A stretch of DNA of 64,000 nt from Planctomycetaceae bacterium (GCA_041398785.1 JAWKUA010000023.1:1-64000); one strand, 5' to 3'; counted from the stretch's first letter, positions 36,500 to 45,900 are shown. Numbers and translations are program-made. The notes: generated from the sequence alone by a model not told the origin.

Positions 36500-36816
36500 T
36501 CACCGGTGCTGCAACAACACAAAGGAATACGAATGCCAAATGGATTCTGATCGTCATCACGATGATTCTCCTTCCGCGGGAATGGGCTGGCGACGGCACG
36601 ACTGTAGCCGGGCAGGTGCTAAATGTCAGTCGCAGCCTTCGAAGCGGAACTGCCTTTCGTTCCTGGTACGACTTCGCTTGCACCGCCTGACCTGGTGTGT
36701 GGCTTCACACACGCGACGCGACGAACATCGCGTGCTGATGGTTCAGTGAGCCGGTTGCTGTAGAATGCCCTTGGGTGTTGAGAGCCAGACGATGGCGGCT
36801 GTGAGGGACATCAGGC
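36500..36816. repeat. Duplicated segment, copy B (truncated esterase gene remnant)
   Basis: Second copy of 24696-25018. On the minus strand it retains the ribosome binding site and the signal-peptide codons of the esterase (MTIRIHLAFVFLCVVAAPV), then leaves homology exactly at the TTTATCGCCC repeat. The remaining 300 codons are absent, so this is a promoter-plus-leader fragment of a paralogue or a copy made by recombination. No functional protein is expected from it. A further 136 bp without features precede the RFAP synthase gene. Confidence 0.88.
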
Positions 36817-36952
36817 TTCTCCGTGACTGTCCCATGGCGACAGTCGACGTCCCGTCCCCTGCAGAGGACTGATCGTGCGAGGCGGTGCGTGGGCTTCCTT
36901 CTGTTCGCTTCGGATCAAATGAGCCAGCAATGCGCCGGAAGGCGGTTCACTG

Positions 36953-37981
36953 ATGATGAGCGTTGACGTCACAACCGGCTCCCGGCTGCACTTCGGACTG
37001 CTGAGTGCCGAAGCCGGTTTGCCGTGGCATTATGGTGGAGTCGGTCTGATGATCGATTCGCCCGGCTGGCGGGTTCGCGTGTCTTTCGCTCGGTGCGATG
37101 AAGTGGTTTCGGCGGTCGGTGACGATTGCGAGGCCGCGGCGAGAGTGGATTCCATCGTGAAGCAATGCCGCGCGGTCATGCCCGAACTGCCGCCGCTGCG
37201 AGTCGAGATGCTGGAATCGTCACCACTGCATTCCGGGATGGGGGCCGGAACTCAGTTGGCGCTGTCGGTTGCCAGCGCCGCTCAGTTGATCGCGGGAAAT
37301 TCCGCCGGCGAATCACTGTACTCGATAGCTCGCAGTCTGAATCGTGTGCGGCGTTCGGCGATCGGAACGGCAGGCTTCGAACGCGGTGGATTCCTGGTCG
37401 ATCACGGTCAGCGACAATCTCAGTGCTCCAGGCAGTTGACGGCAGCACCGACTTGCAATCGCGTGCGGCGTCTGCCGTTTCCCGACGAATGGCGGATGGT
37501 CCTCTTGACTCCCGTCGCAGGTTCCGGGGTTTCCGGCGACAGCGAAGAGGCCGTGTTTCAGAAGTCGCGAACGATGTCGGACGAGGTCATGGCGTTGCAG
37601 ATCGACCTGATCGAACATCGTCTGATTCCGGCCATCGATGCCATCGACTTTGCGACGTTTCGTGATGCACTGGAAGAATACGGCACGGCTGTCGGACGGT
37701 ACTTCACCGCAGAGCAGGGCGGCGTGTTTTCCAGTCCGCTGATTGCGGACGCTGTCTCGTGGCTGGCGGAGCGCGGTGTCAGCGGAGCCGTCCAGTCATC
37801 CTGGGGACCGACAGTTTGCGTTCCCGCGGAGTCCGCAGACGCCGCGCGATCGGTTCGCGACCTGCTGGCGTCGTGGCACGCAGCCGGTGCGATACGGGTC
37901 CGTGTAGCAAACCCGCTGAACACGGGCGCCACGATTCGCAGGACGGCCCCGGAACATTCCGATCAGCGATTCTTCGCATAG
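36953..37981 (+). CDS. mptG: Beta-ribofuranosylaminobenzene 5'-phosphate (RFAP) synthase
   Basis: 342-residue enzyme with a GHMP-kinase-like fold that condenses 4-aminobenzoate with phosphoribosyl pyrophosphate, releasing CO2 and pyrophosphate. This is the committing step of methanopterin synthesis. Family landmarks are the N-terminal TGSRLHFGLL, the Gly-rich SSPLHSGMGAGTQLALSVA and the C-terminal VQSSWGPTVCV. GGAAGG lies about 10 bp before ATG 36953, which supports the start; ATG 36956 is in frame directly behind. Its last 19 bp overlap the 3' end of the convergent glycosyltransferase gene. Together with Mtd and DUF447 it indicates a functional H4MPT pathway. Confidence 0.93.
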   Translation: MMSVDVTTGSRLHFGLLSAEAGLPWHYGGVGLMIDSPGWRVRVSFARCDEVVSAVGDDCEAAARVDSIVKQCRAVMPELPPLRVEMLESSPLHSGMGAGTQLALSVASAAQLIAGNSAGESLYSIARSLNRVRRSAIGTAGFERGGFLVDHGQRQSQCSRQLTAAPTCNRVRRLPFPDEWRMVLLTPVAGSGVSGDSEEAVFQKSRTMSDEVMALQIDLIEHRLIPAIDAIDFATFRDALEEYGTAVGRYFTAEQGGVFSSPLIADAVSWLAERGVSGAVQSSWGPTVCVPAESADAARSVRDLLASWHAAGAIRVRVANPLNTGATIRRTAPEHSDQRFFA

Positions 37982-38652
37982 AAGCGGGCGAGCCGGTTTG
38001 GCGAAATCCCCAGGTGAGCGGCCGTGATCAGCGACCAGTTTGTCAGCGTCTGCCGAATCGCGCCGCGTTGTTTCCAGCGGCGGGCGGAAACCGTGATCGG
38101 CGTCGAAATCGCCAGCAGCGGACCGAGTCGTTTCAGGCGTTTCATGAAGTACAGGTCTTCCATCAGCGTCAGTTCCGGAAACCCGCCGAGACTTCGAAAC
38201 GCGTGGGTTCTCACGAAGATACCCTGATCACCGTAGGCCCATTTCAGCAGCCGGGCACGCGCCAGATTGCCGGCTTCGATCACTCGAAAGATGCGATCGG
38301 CACTGTCGATTCGCTGCCGGAAGAACCCGCCGACTGCGTTCGCGGGTGCGTCCAGTCGCCGGCGCAGATCGTGAATGGCATCGGGATGCAGCCGGCAATC
38401 GGCATGCAGGAACAGCAGCACGTCGCCTTCAGCAACTGCCGCTCCGGCATTCTGCTGAATGGCCCGCCCGGGCGACGTTACCAGCACTGTCGCTCGCTGC
38501 TTCCCGGCGACCATGGTCGTTTCGTCAGTGCTGCCACCGTCGACAACAATGACTTGTGCGGCGCCGGCATCGTGCGCGCTGCGGATAGCGTCGGCGATCA
38601 GCGACTGTTCGTTCAGCGCCGGAATGATGACCGAAACTCGCAGCTTCTCCAT
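37963..38652 (-). CDS. Family 2 glycosyltransferase (TIGR04283-like)
   Basis: 229-residue cytoplasmic or membrane-associated transferase. The GT-A fold is shown by VSVIIPALNEQ at the N-terminus, VVDGGSTDET, the DXD-like LLFLHADCRL and the acceptor-region motif LTLMEDLYFMKRLKRLG. The sequence fits the TIGR04283 group (arsenosugar biosynthesis-associated glycosyltransferase-like); the acceptor is unknown. It converges on, and overlaps by 19 bp, the RFAP synthase gene. The start ATG 38652 coincides with the beginning of the conserved fold. Confidence 0.88.
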   Translation of the reverse strand: MEKLRVSVIIPALNEQSLIADAIRSAHDAGAAQVIVVDGGSTDETTMVAGKQRATVLVTSPGRAIQQNAGAAVAEGDVLLFLHADCRLHPDAIHDLRRRLDAPANAVGGFFRQRIDSADRIFRVIEAGNLARARLLKWAYGDQGIFVRTHAFRSLGGFPELTLMEDLYFMKRLKRLGPLLAISTPITVSARRWKQRGAIRQTLTNWSLITAAHLGISPNRLARFYAKNR

Positions 38653-39087
38653 GATTTGAGCGTTCGCTTGTTCGAAGTTGGACGAGCCTGAGATTGTAAC
38701 GACTGGGGAATTGCTTCGATTGCGTTATGGCCGCTCTGCCGCGAAATCAGTGATCCGGCCGTTCGACGATTCGTGAGACGGCAGCCACGCACATCAGTGC
38801 GGATTTCTGAAGTCCGTATGTCGCGAAGGAGTTGCGGCGTTCGAAGTTGCGCGGCGTTCATTGCATTGAATCCTCCGGCCTGCCGACCATGCGAGTTTGC
38901 TCGCACCGCTTCCCGGTTTGCGTTTTCTGCTGAAGGCCGGCACGTTTCGGCATCAACAGTGCCGGTGGGCAAATCGACGCTTTTCTCCGGGTCGTTTCGA
39001 GCAATGATGTTTCCAGCGGACGATGCACTCGCGACGATGAGAAGTCGGTGGACCGATTTCTGGATCCTTTACTTAACAGGACAAAAC
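38653..39087. other. Divergent intergenic region
   Basis: 435 bp between the leftward glycosyltransferase and the rightward HMA lipoprotein gene, so promoters for both should be present. No RNA gene or repeat was recognised. A frame open from 38773 runs into the HMA gene, but the translation upstream of 39088 lacks protein character. AGGA at 39079-39082 is the ribosome binding site for ATG 39088. Confidence 0.5.
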
Positions 39088-39438
39088 ATGCGCAAACCCA
39101 TGCTGTGTCTGATGCTGGGTGCTGTCGTCGGATGTGCCGACGGCCAGCCTCCCGCACCAGCAACGTCAGCGGCGCCGCAGGCCTCTCCGGAGGACATTGC
39201 CAGCGCCGTTGCTCTCGTGAAGTTTCATTGTCCGGGAATGCACTGAGGCGGATGCCGCGGGACCGTTACGGCGACCCTGCAAGCGCTACCGGGTGTAGCG
39301 ACACTGGAAATTGATGCTCAGGCAAGAACGGTGGTGGTCTCCGGCAATGCCGGAGCGTTCGTCGTGGAAGACGCCATCCAGGCTCTGGAAAAATGCGGCT
39401 TTCCGGCTGATTCGACTCAGGACCTGACCAAGTCCTGA
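39088..39438 (+). CDS. HMA-domain lipoprotein with in-frame UGA at a metal-binding Cys (candidate selenoprotein)
   Basis: 116 codons from ATG 39088 (AGGA 5 bp upstream) to TGA 39436-39438, interrupted by one in-frame TGA at 39244-39246 (codon 53). The N-terminus is a lipoprotein signal (MLCLMLGAVVGC, lipobox VVGC). The rest is a complete heavy-metal-associated fold: VALVKFHCPGMH, then UGA, then GGCRGTVTATLQALPGV and the strands and helix through ALEKCGF. HMA domains have GMHCxxC; here the UGA stands precisely where the first Cys belongs, giving GMH-U-GGC. The frame keeps full HMA homology after the UGA, and a strong terminator follows the second stop. Selenocysteine insertion is the preferred reading. 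A nonsense mutation or base error (TGC to TGA) is the alternative. Without recoding the product would be a useless 52-residue stub. Confidence 0.72.
39253..39281 (+). promoter_or_regulatory. Candidate bacterial SECIS stem-loop
   Basis: The RNA just after the UGA can fold: TGC 39253-39255 with GCA 39279-39281, GGG 39259-39261 with CCC 39275-39277, and CCG 39263-39265 with CGG 39269-39271. The apical loop includes G39265 and U39266 and lies about 19 nt downstream of the UGA. Bacterial SECIS elements have a short stem-loop at about 16-37 nt with a G among the first loop bases, so geometry fits. Internal loops weaken it, and a second, perfect 6-bp hairpin (CGCTAC/GTAGCG, 39284-39300) lies further on. 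Confidence 0.4.
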
Positions 39439-39467
39439 ATCCCGATCGCGGGAAAGGACACGAGCCG

Positions 39468-39503
39468 AAAGCGTTCGCCGAACAGCGGCGAACGCTTTTT
39501 TGT
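39468..39503. terminator. Rho-independent terminator between convergent genes
   Basis: AAAGCGTTCGCCG at 39468-39480 pairs over 13 bp with 39486-39498 around a 5-nt loop (AACAG), followed by a T run on the plus strand. The A run before the stem gives a T tract on the minus strand too, so it can serve both the HMA gene and the leftward membrane protein. Its position 30 bp after 39438 supports the longer, UGA-containing reading of the HMA gene. Confidence 0.93.
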
Positions 39504-39513
39504 GCGCGCACGA

Positions 39514-40305
39514 TCAGAAGGGAATCTTCATGTCGCGTTCCAGCAGCGACGCCGCCATTTCGGCCATGAACACCAGAATCAACCCCGCGAACAGGACTCC
39601 CGTCGCTGACTGAGTGTTCCGATACTTCAGGATTCTCCAAACGATAACCGCGACGGCCAGCGGGACGACGATTCCGCCGATCCAGCGTGTCGCCAGCCAG
39701 ATCGTTCGCGTCAGGTCCTCGGAGGGAAATCCGAATTGAGCCGCCGACCACGCTGACGCGACCAGGCGAACTCCGCCGGCAGCACTGATGGCTTTGATGA
39801 ACCACCACAGCGGCCGGATCGACATCGTCGGAGTTGTCAGGTACCAGTGCCCCAGCAACATTCCAGTCATCACGGAACCTAAAACTGCGGCCGAAGAGAA
39901 ATCAGACAGCAACTGCAAAGGCAGCGACGCCTGATTCGGAACCCGACACGAATGCAGTCCCAGCGCCACAATGGACGCCAGAGTCAGCATGTGGATGCAG
40001 ATGTTTCCGGGAAGTCTTCGTCCCAGCGCCCAGAAGACGGAACCGGCATACGCAGCGACGGCGACACCGATTTCCACCAGTCGCTGCTGTCCGGCAGTCG
40101 CGACGGATAATGCTGCTGCAGACGGTGCATCCGGAAGATCGTCCCAGGTTCCCGCTGACGAAAGCAGCAGCGCGGCCAGTACGGCCAGCCCCAGCAGCAG
40201 GCGCATCTGAATGCGGAAGAACCCGTCAGTCACGTCTTTGCGGGGCATCAGCCACCACATCAGAGTGATGCCGGCCGACAATTTCAAAACGAACAAAGCA
40301 ATCAT
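39514..40305 (-). CDS. Multi-pass membrane protein of unknown function
   Basis: 263-residue integral membrane protein with about seven or eight hydrophobic helices: near 3-19, 35-52, 78-94, 103-120, 135-155, 165-185, 208-225 and 236-255. There is no signature I recognise; the charged motif RRLPGNICIHMLTL and the sequence GMLLGHWYLTTP recall quinone- or heme-associated membrane proteins, but that is weak. Its start overlaps the folE stop by 4 bp (ATGA), so it is the second gene of a folE operon. Confidence 0.8.
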   Translation of the reverse strand: MIALFVLKLSAGITLMWWLMPRKDVTDGFFRIQMRLLLGLAVLAALLLSSAGTWDDLPDAPSAAALSVATAGQQRLVEIGVAVAAYAGSVFWALGRRLPGNICIHMLTLASIVALGLHSCRVPNQASLPLQLLSDFSSAAVLGSVMTGMLLGHWYLTTPTMSIRPLWWFIKAISAAGGVRLVASAWSAAQFGFPSEDLTRTIWLATRWIGGIVVPLAVAVIVWRILKYRNTQSATGVLFAGLILVFMAEMAASLLERDMKIPF

Positions 40306-40916
40306 CGGCCGTTGATCAGCGCCATCGCTTCTGCGCGACTGGACGTGTTTTTCTTAAAGAGGCCGCGAACAGCGCTGGTCACCGTCAATGCGCCGGGTTT
40401 GCGAACGCCACGAATCGTCATGCACGTATGTTCCGCCTCCAGCACGACCACGACACCCTTCGCGTCCAGTTCCGATTCGATCAGGTCCGCGATGGTGTGA
40501 GTCATGCGTTCCTGAACCTGCGGGCGACGTGAAACTTCGTCGACGACGCGAGCCAGCTTGCTGAGTCCGGTCACGCGGCCTCGCGGAATATAGCCGACAT
40601 GAGCCGTACCGATGAAAGGCAGCAGGTGGTGCTCACACATACTGTGAAACGTGATGTCCCGCACCAGCACCATCTCGTCGTATTCTTCCTGGAACACGCG
40701 CTGCAGATGGCGTCCGGGCTCCAGATGCAGCCCTCCGAACATTTCGGCATACATCCGGGCGACTCGCGCTGGTGTTTCCAGGAGGCCATCGCGGCCGGGA
40801 TCTTCACCAATCGCCGCCAGAATTTCCCGCACAGCGGCTTCGATTCGCGGCTGATCGATATGACGGGCTTCCGGCGGAGTGGCTCCGCTGGCCAGCGTCT
40901 GGAGACTGTTATTCAT
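40302..40916 (-). CDS. folE: GTP cyclohydrolase I (FolE)
   Basis: 204-residue cytosolic enzyme that converts GTP to 7,8-dihydroneopterin triphosphate, the first step of folate-type pterin synthesis. The zinc-binding and catalytic motifs are intact: HSMCEHHLLPFIG and EAEHTCMTIRGV. The substrate-binding stretches TPARVARMYAEMF and RPQVQERMT are also present. Start ATG 40916 gives the normal family length; a much longer in-frame extension upstream to 41582 overlaps another gene and is rejected. It is translationally coupled to the membrane protein downstream. Pterin supply would also serve methanopterin synthesis in principle. Confidence 0.95.
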   Translation of the reverse strand: MNNSLQTLASGATPPEARHIDQPRIEAAVREILAAIGEDPGRDGLLETPARVARMYAEMFGGLHLEPGRHLQRVFQEEYDEMVLVRDITFHSMCEHHLLPFIGTAHVGYIPRGRVTGLSKLARVVDEVSRRPQVQERMTHTIADLIESELDAKGVVVVLEAEHTCMTIRGVRKPGALTVTSAVRGLFKKNTSSRAEAMALINGR

Positions 40917-41056
40917 AAACGCCCGATGGCTGCCAGTTGCAAAACGCGGGATTGTATCGGTGCGATCCTGCCTTTCAAACGGAGGTCGTTCGCCGACTGT
41001 CGCCTGACTCCACGCGATTCGGCCCGGGGCGCGGGAATCTCCCGGCACCGGTTCTC

Positions 41057-41851
41057 CTACGATCGTTTCGCCAGATGCTCGGCCAGTTGCACGATCACGC
41101 CGGACAGAAACCGATCGAGATGCGAGGCGGCTTCGTCCGTCCTTTTTCGCCACTGATTCAGTTCCGGCGCGCGTTTCAGATTTCGCACCAGACCGCCCAG
41201 CAGCCCGCCGACAGCGCGACTGTTTCGATGGAAGATCATCGAGAATGCGTCGCTGGGCACGTCTTCGGCAAGACCGTCGATGATCGCGCGAATCGAAAGG
41301 AATCGCGTGCCGCGTTCGTCGCACACCTGAGCGACCGCCAGACTGGTTGTGTCCACCGCAAAGGCGGACGTTTCCGCCGCAAGTTTTTGCTTGTCGGCCG
41401 GCGTCGACGGGTGCTGATCGGCGACCAGATGCCGACGAACAAGCACGCGTCGGGATTCGGGAATCGGACACTTCAGAGTTCGCAGGTTGCCGTGCGTATC
41501 TGTGATTTCGCTGGCCAGCGACAAGTCGCCGGCATTCAGTTCCGGTGACAATGACGAACTGAAACCCACGGAAATCACCCACGCCGGGTGGTGTTCCGCA
41601 ATCAGTGTCTGAGTCGCCGTGCGGTGCCGGGAAAACCCCGTACCTGCTTCCGCGATAGCGACCCGGATTGTCTCGTTCAGGAAACCGCCGCGATAGGCGA
41701 TATTCTGGTCGACATATTTTCGCCTACGATCCAGCCGCTTCAGAAATCGGCCGACTTCACCGTTGTGGACGCACACGATTCCGACGTCGGCCGAACGCCG
41801 GTCAGTGGCCGCGTTCTCGGCGGAGGAACGATCGCTGGCTGCGTCCGACAT
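41057..41851 (-). CDS. Nucleoside phosphorylase-fold protein (MTA/SAH nucleosidase-like)
   Basis: 264-residue protein of the purine/uridine phosphorylase superfamily. Evidence is DVGIVCVHNGEVGRFLKRL at the N-terminus, the nucleotide-phosphate loop AEAGTGFSRHRTAT, VISVGFSSSLSPELNAGDL, and the purine-pocket region FAVDTTSLAVAQVCDERGTRFLSIRAIID. The typical D in the last motif is conserved. The substrate could be methylthioadenosine, S-adenosylhomocysteine or an adenosylated lipid intermediate, as for hopanoid-linked homologues; I cannot choose. It is followed, 140 bp later, by folE in the same direction. Confidence 0.8.
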   Translation of the reverse strand: MSDAASDRSSAENAATDRRSADVGIVCVHNGEVGRFLKRLDRRRKYVDQNIAYRGGFLNETIRVAIAEAGTGFSRHRTATQTLIAEHHPAWVISVGFSSSLSPELNAGDLSLASEITDTHGNLRTLKCPIPESRRVLVRRHLVADQHPSTPADKQKLAAETSAFAVDTTSLAVAQVCDERGTRFLSIRAIIDGLAEDVPSDAFSMIFHRNSRAVGGLLGGLVRNLKRAPELNQWRKRTDEAASHLDRFLSGVIVQLAEHLAKRS

Positions 41852-41916
41852 ACGTGCTGAGTCAATTCATTGTGGCAAACAAACGTCGATGTCCCGAGTC
41901 GGGAACGAACGACATT

Positions 41917-42342
41917 CTACGCGGTTGCCGAAACAATGCGACTTCGCAAAAGACGAACGGTGTGCCGCGTACCAAGGACTCCCAGCGTGATTCCCGTCAG
42001 GTTCGCCACAGCGTCCAGAGGATCCGCCGTCCGGCCGGGAACGGAAGCCTGAAGAATCTCCGTGCCGACCGCGTGCAGGCAGAGAATCGCCACGACAAGG
42101 TTTCTGACTCGCCGGTCGCGGGAGTCCGCAACCAGGCCGAAACACGTCGCGGAAAACACCGTGTAGACGCCCAGATGCAGCACCAGATCGTCGAATCCGG
42201 CGACAACCTGCAGAGGCCCGCCTTTCACAACCGCGAACGGATCCGGGGTCAGCAGCGCCCAGGAAACCACAGCCAGCATCAGAAAGCAGGCGGCAGCGTG
42301 AAGCGAACGAACGGAAGGTGATTTGACGTCGAGCGGGCTCAT
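41917..42342 (-). CDS. VanZ-like family membrane protein
   Basis: About 141 residues with four membrane helices. The VanZ-type signature is visible in DDLVLHLGVYTVFSATCFGL and the C-terminal EILQASVPGRTADPLDAVANLTGITLG. VanZ was named for low-level teicoplanin resistance, but most homologues have no known role. The start is uncertain: ATGs at 42387 and 42378 are in frame upstream, and none has a convincing ribosome binding site. It precedes the phosphorylase gene by 65 bp. Confidence 0.82.
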   Translation of the reverse strand: MSPLDVKSPSVRSLHAAACFLMLAVVSWALLTPDPFAVVKGGPLQVVAGFDDLVLHLGVYTVFSATCFGLVADSRDRRVRNLVVAILCLHAVGTEILQASVPGRTADPLDAVANLTGITLGVLGTRHTVRLLRSRIVSATA

Positions 42343-42387
42343 GGTGCGATAACGGAAGCCTGGCCGAACGCGGTTCATTCCGCGCAT

Positions 42388-42931
42388 CAGCGTTGGTTCA
42401 GCGATCGCGTCCTGTCGCTCGCGTGAGGTGATTTTTCAAAACTAGTTTCCGGCGGTGATCTCCACAAACCCGGCTGAGGCTGTTGTGGCGAAAATTCACG
42501 TTCGGTGATTTTTGTCCCGGCACAACCGTCAGAAATCTCAGTTGAAGGGTCACCGGAAGAGTCCGCAGGATTGTTCGGCGGAAGGGCGCTGATGGGAAGC
42601 AGAATCTGTGAATTCGCTTCCTTCGCGCGCGTCGGACCGATCCGCATTCTCGGCACAAGCTGTCCGCGAAAGCCGCGCATACGTCGCGGGACACATTCTC
42701 GGACCAGAATATTCGTTATGCCAACAGCTTCGAAGAAGCGGATTTGGACGGAATTGCTTTCCTGGGCTATGTAGTTCACCAGGTTGCCAAATTCCCACAT
42801 TCGATGCATCACAGTGCAACCGGAATTCCCGGTTGTAGGCCGCCGACGCGAGTTCGGCTTCCGTTTGTCGACAACAAGTGTCGCTGGTTGACCGCCCACG
42901 GGGGGTGAACAACCGGCGAACGGAGAACGTT
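42388..42931. other. Intergenic region before the giant coiled-coil gene
   Basis: 544 bp between the leftward VanZ gene and the rightward giant gene. A leftward frame of 170 codons (42387-42899) is open but has no ribosome binding site, family resemblance or sensible composition. No repeat or RNA gene was recognised. GGAG about 7 bp before 42932 is the ribosome binding site of the giant gene. Confidence 0.5.
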
Positions 42932-45900
42932 ATGCCCTCACTCTCACATGCCACCAATTCGGCAACGGACGCCGCGTGCCCGCCGATTCTGCAGCCGGTC
43001 TGGGACGCCAATCTTGAGCCGTTCCGGATTCCCGGCGACGGTCGTTTTTCCTGCGGCAGCGGTGCGTCCTGCGATTTCCAGGCACGGCTGAACGGCGTGC
43101 GGGAAACGCACTGTCACCTGCAGTTTCGCCACGGAGTCCTGACGGTCGCGTCCGGAGGAAACCAGGTCTGGGTCAACGATATTCCGGTTTCCGCCACTGC
43201 GCGACTGCTGCCCGGTGACCTGCTGGCGCTCGGCCCGGCGACGTTTCGCGTGGACCGCGGCAGACTGCCGCATATCGATCCCCGCGAAATCACCGAACAC
43301 TTTACTTCCGAAGCAGTTCAGGCAACCGAGTCAACGCCGGCTCACGTGCGCGACGCGCTGCGCCTGCATTTGCGCGAACTCGAACAACGACTCGCCGAAG
43401 CCGAAGCTGCCGCGCGCGACGCTGCCTACAGAGTCGCTCGCCCGACATCGCCGGTCGAAAAAGCTGTCGCGCCAGAGCCGCAGGAGTCTGCCGAACGATC
43501 CGTTCCGACCCCCGTTCCTGACGCTCCGCTGGTGGTAACGACGAACAGCGCTGCTGCCGTTTCCTCGCCGCAATCGCCCGCGCCGCCGGTTTGCGCGGCG
43601 CCGGTTTCCGCATCGCAGATGCTCTCGGCACCCGTCTCGGCAGTGCCGTTGACAAGCGGTTTGGCAGGGGAACAACGACACACTGAAGATCCTGTCGTCG
43701 CAACGCGAGAGCCGTCGACGGAACTAACACCTTCCATTCCACAGCCGGACTTGAACCAGACGCGCAGCGAGCCAGCGCCGACGGCAGCGTTTCCGGAATT
43801 TGCCTTCGCCGCCGTACCACGGCAGGTGGTCGACCGAAGTTCCGCGTGGGACGAACTGGCACGGCAGCGGCAGCAGCAACTTGAAGAATGGGAGCTGCAA
43901 CTGGAACGCCGCAACAACGATCTGGAAGCGCGGGCGATGCGACTGGCACAGCGTCAGACCAGCCTGCTGGCGTCGCAGAATGCGTTTGAACATTCGCGCG
44001 GCGAAGTGGATGCTCTGCGCGTCGTCGTCGAAGAACAAAGCGCGGCGCTGCACGAACTGCAGGCCAAGCTGAAGGTGGAACAGCAGCGGCTGGACATTCG
44101 CCGCGCGGAAGTCGAGAACTCCGAACGTCATCTTCAGACGCTGCAGTCGGAGCTGGAATCTCACCGCTGCGGATTTGAACTGCGCGTGGCGGAGATTGAC
44201 CGCCGTGATGCCGAGTTGCAGGCTCTGGCCAATCGACTCAGCGAGCGTGAGCGTCAACTGGAACTTCGCGAGGCTCAGCTTGAAGACCGCGCCGCACATG
44301 CCGCCTCGATCGAAGAACGAAGCGCCGGTCTCGAAACGGAACTGGCAGCACTCGCCGATCGCGAAGCGGAGCTGGATCGTCAGGCGCAGGTTCTCAGCGA
44401 GCAGTTTGCCGCTGTCGAACAACAGGCCATCCAGCTCGAAGCAGAGAAGCAGGAACAGGACACCGCCAGCGAACGCCGCGAAGCCGAACTCACTCAGCGC
44501 GAACTGCATCTGACCGAACAAGCGCAGGATCTGACCGCGCGGCGTGACGAACTTGCGGCACAGGAACAGGAGCTGCAGGAACGAGCGGACGAACTCGCGC
44601 ACCAAAAGGAAGAAGCGGAACGACAGGCGGCGATCGTTGCGAACGCGAATCTGGAAGAACGGCAGGCTGATCTCGACGCGCGAGAAACCGCTCTGGCAGA
44701 ACGCGAAGCCGAATTGGAGCGTCGCTCGCAGGAACTGGAAGCGAGAATCGAATGGGAAGACGAAGCACTGCAGCAGAAGCGGGACGACATCACTCGCGTC
44801 AATGAGGCTCAGGCCGCCGCGGAAGAAGAAGTTGCCGCCCTGCTGGTTGACGTGGAACGTCGCGAAACCGAACTGACCGACGAAAAGCAGGCTCTGGAAC
44901 TGCAGAAGGATGAGTTGCAGGCGGAACGCAATCGGGTCGAGTGCGAGTCTGAATCTCTGCAGCAGCGGCGGGAGGAACTCGCCGAACTGGAAGAAGCACT
45001 GCGCGCCGAGCGCGAACAGTTCGAGCAGGAGGCTCAGTCCCTGCGGCAGCAGCAGGAAGCATTGTCGTCGGAACGTGACGCCTTCAGCGACCAGACGGAA
45101 CAAACTCTGGCGGTGATCGACGAACGCTGCGCCGCTGCTGACGCTCGCGAAACGGAACTGAATGATCGCGAAGAAGCGATCCGGCTGGAACGCGATCAGT
45201 TGCAGGAAGACACGCAGGCACTGCAGGTCCGGAACGATGAATTCTCCGCGGCGCGGGAAGCGTTCGAAGCCGAGCAGACTCAGGCTACAGAAGCACTCAG
45301 CGAACGGCTTGCGACTGCGGACGCTCGCGAAACGGAACTCAGCGAACGCGAACAATCGCTGAACGCCGAACGCGAAGACCTTGACCGTGAACTGAATTCA
45401 CTGCAGGAACTGACTCAGGAATTGTCGGTCGAACGTTCCGCTTTCGAGGCTAAGACGGCGCAGGAGCAGACCGGACTCGACGAACGCGCAGCGGAACTGG
45501 ACGCTCGTGACGTCGAACTGTCCGATCGCGATGCGGAGATCCGGGAACGCGAAGCGGAACTCAACGAACGCGAACAGTCGCTGCAACTGGAGCGTGACGA
45601 GTTCCAGCAGGAAGCTCAGTCATTGCTGCAGCAGCGCGACGAACTGACATCTCTGGCTGAAGAACGTGAAGTGGCCGAAGCGGAACTCGCCGGGCGGCAG
45701 GCGGAACTCGATGATCGCACAGCAGTCGCCGAAGCGCAGGAAGCCGATCTGCGCGAACGTGAAGAAGCGGTCCGGCTGGAACGGGAACTGCTGAACGAGG
45801 AATCCGAATCACTGCAAAAGCAGCGAGCCGACGTCGACGCATTATTCGCCGAATGCGAAGTGACCGACGAAGAACTCGCGCAGCGGCGTGCCGAACTGGA

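Noticed and set aside
38773..39087. Longer N-terminus for the HMA lipoprotein
   Set aside because: The upstream residues look non-coding and would bury the lipoprotein signal; ATG 39088 has AGGA at the right distance.
40917..41582. N-terminal extension of FolE
   Set aside because: It would overlap the phosphorylase-like gene on the same strand and make FolE twice its normal length.
42387..42899. Leftward 170-codon frame upstream of the VanZ gene with one-base overlap
   Set aside because: No ribosome binding site, no domain, and residue composition unlike the neighbouring genes; the overlap alone is not enough.
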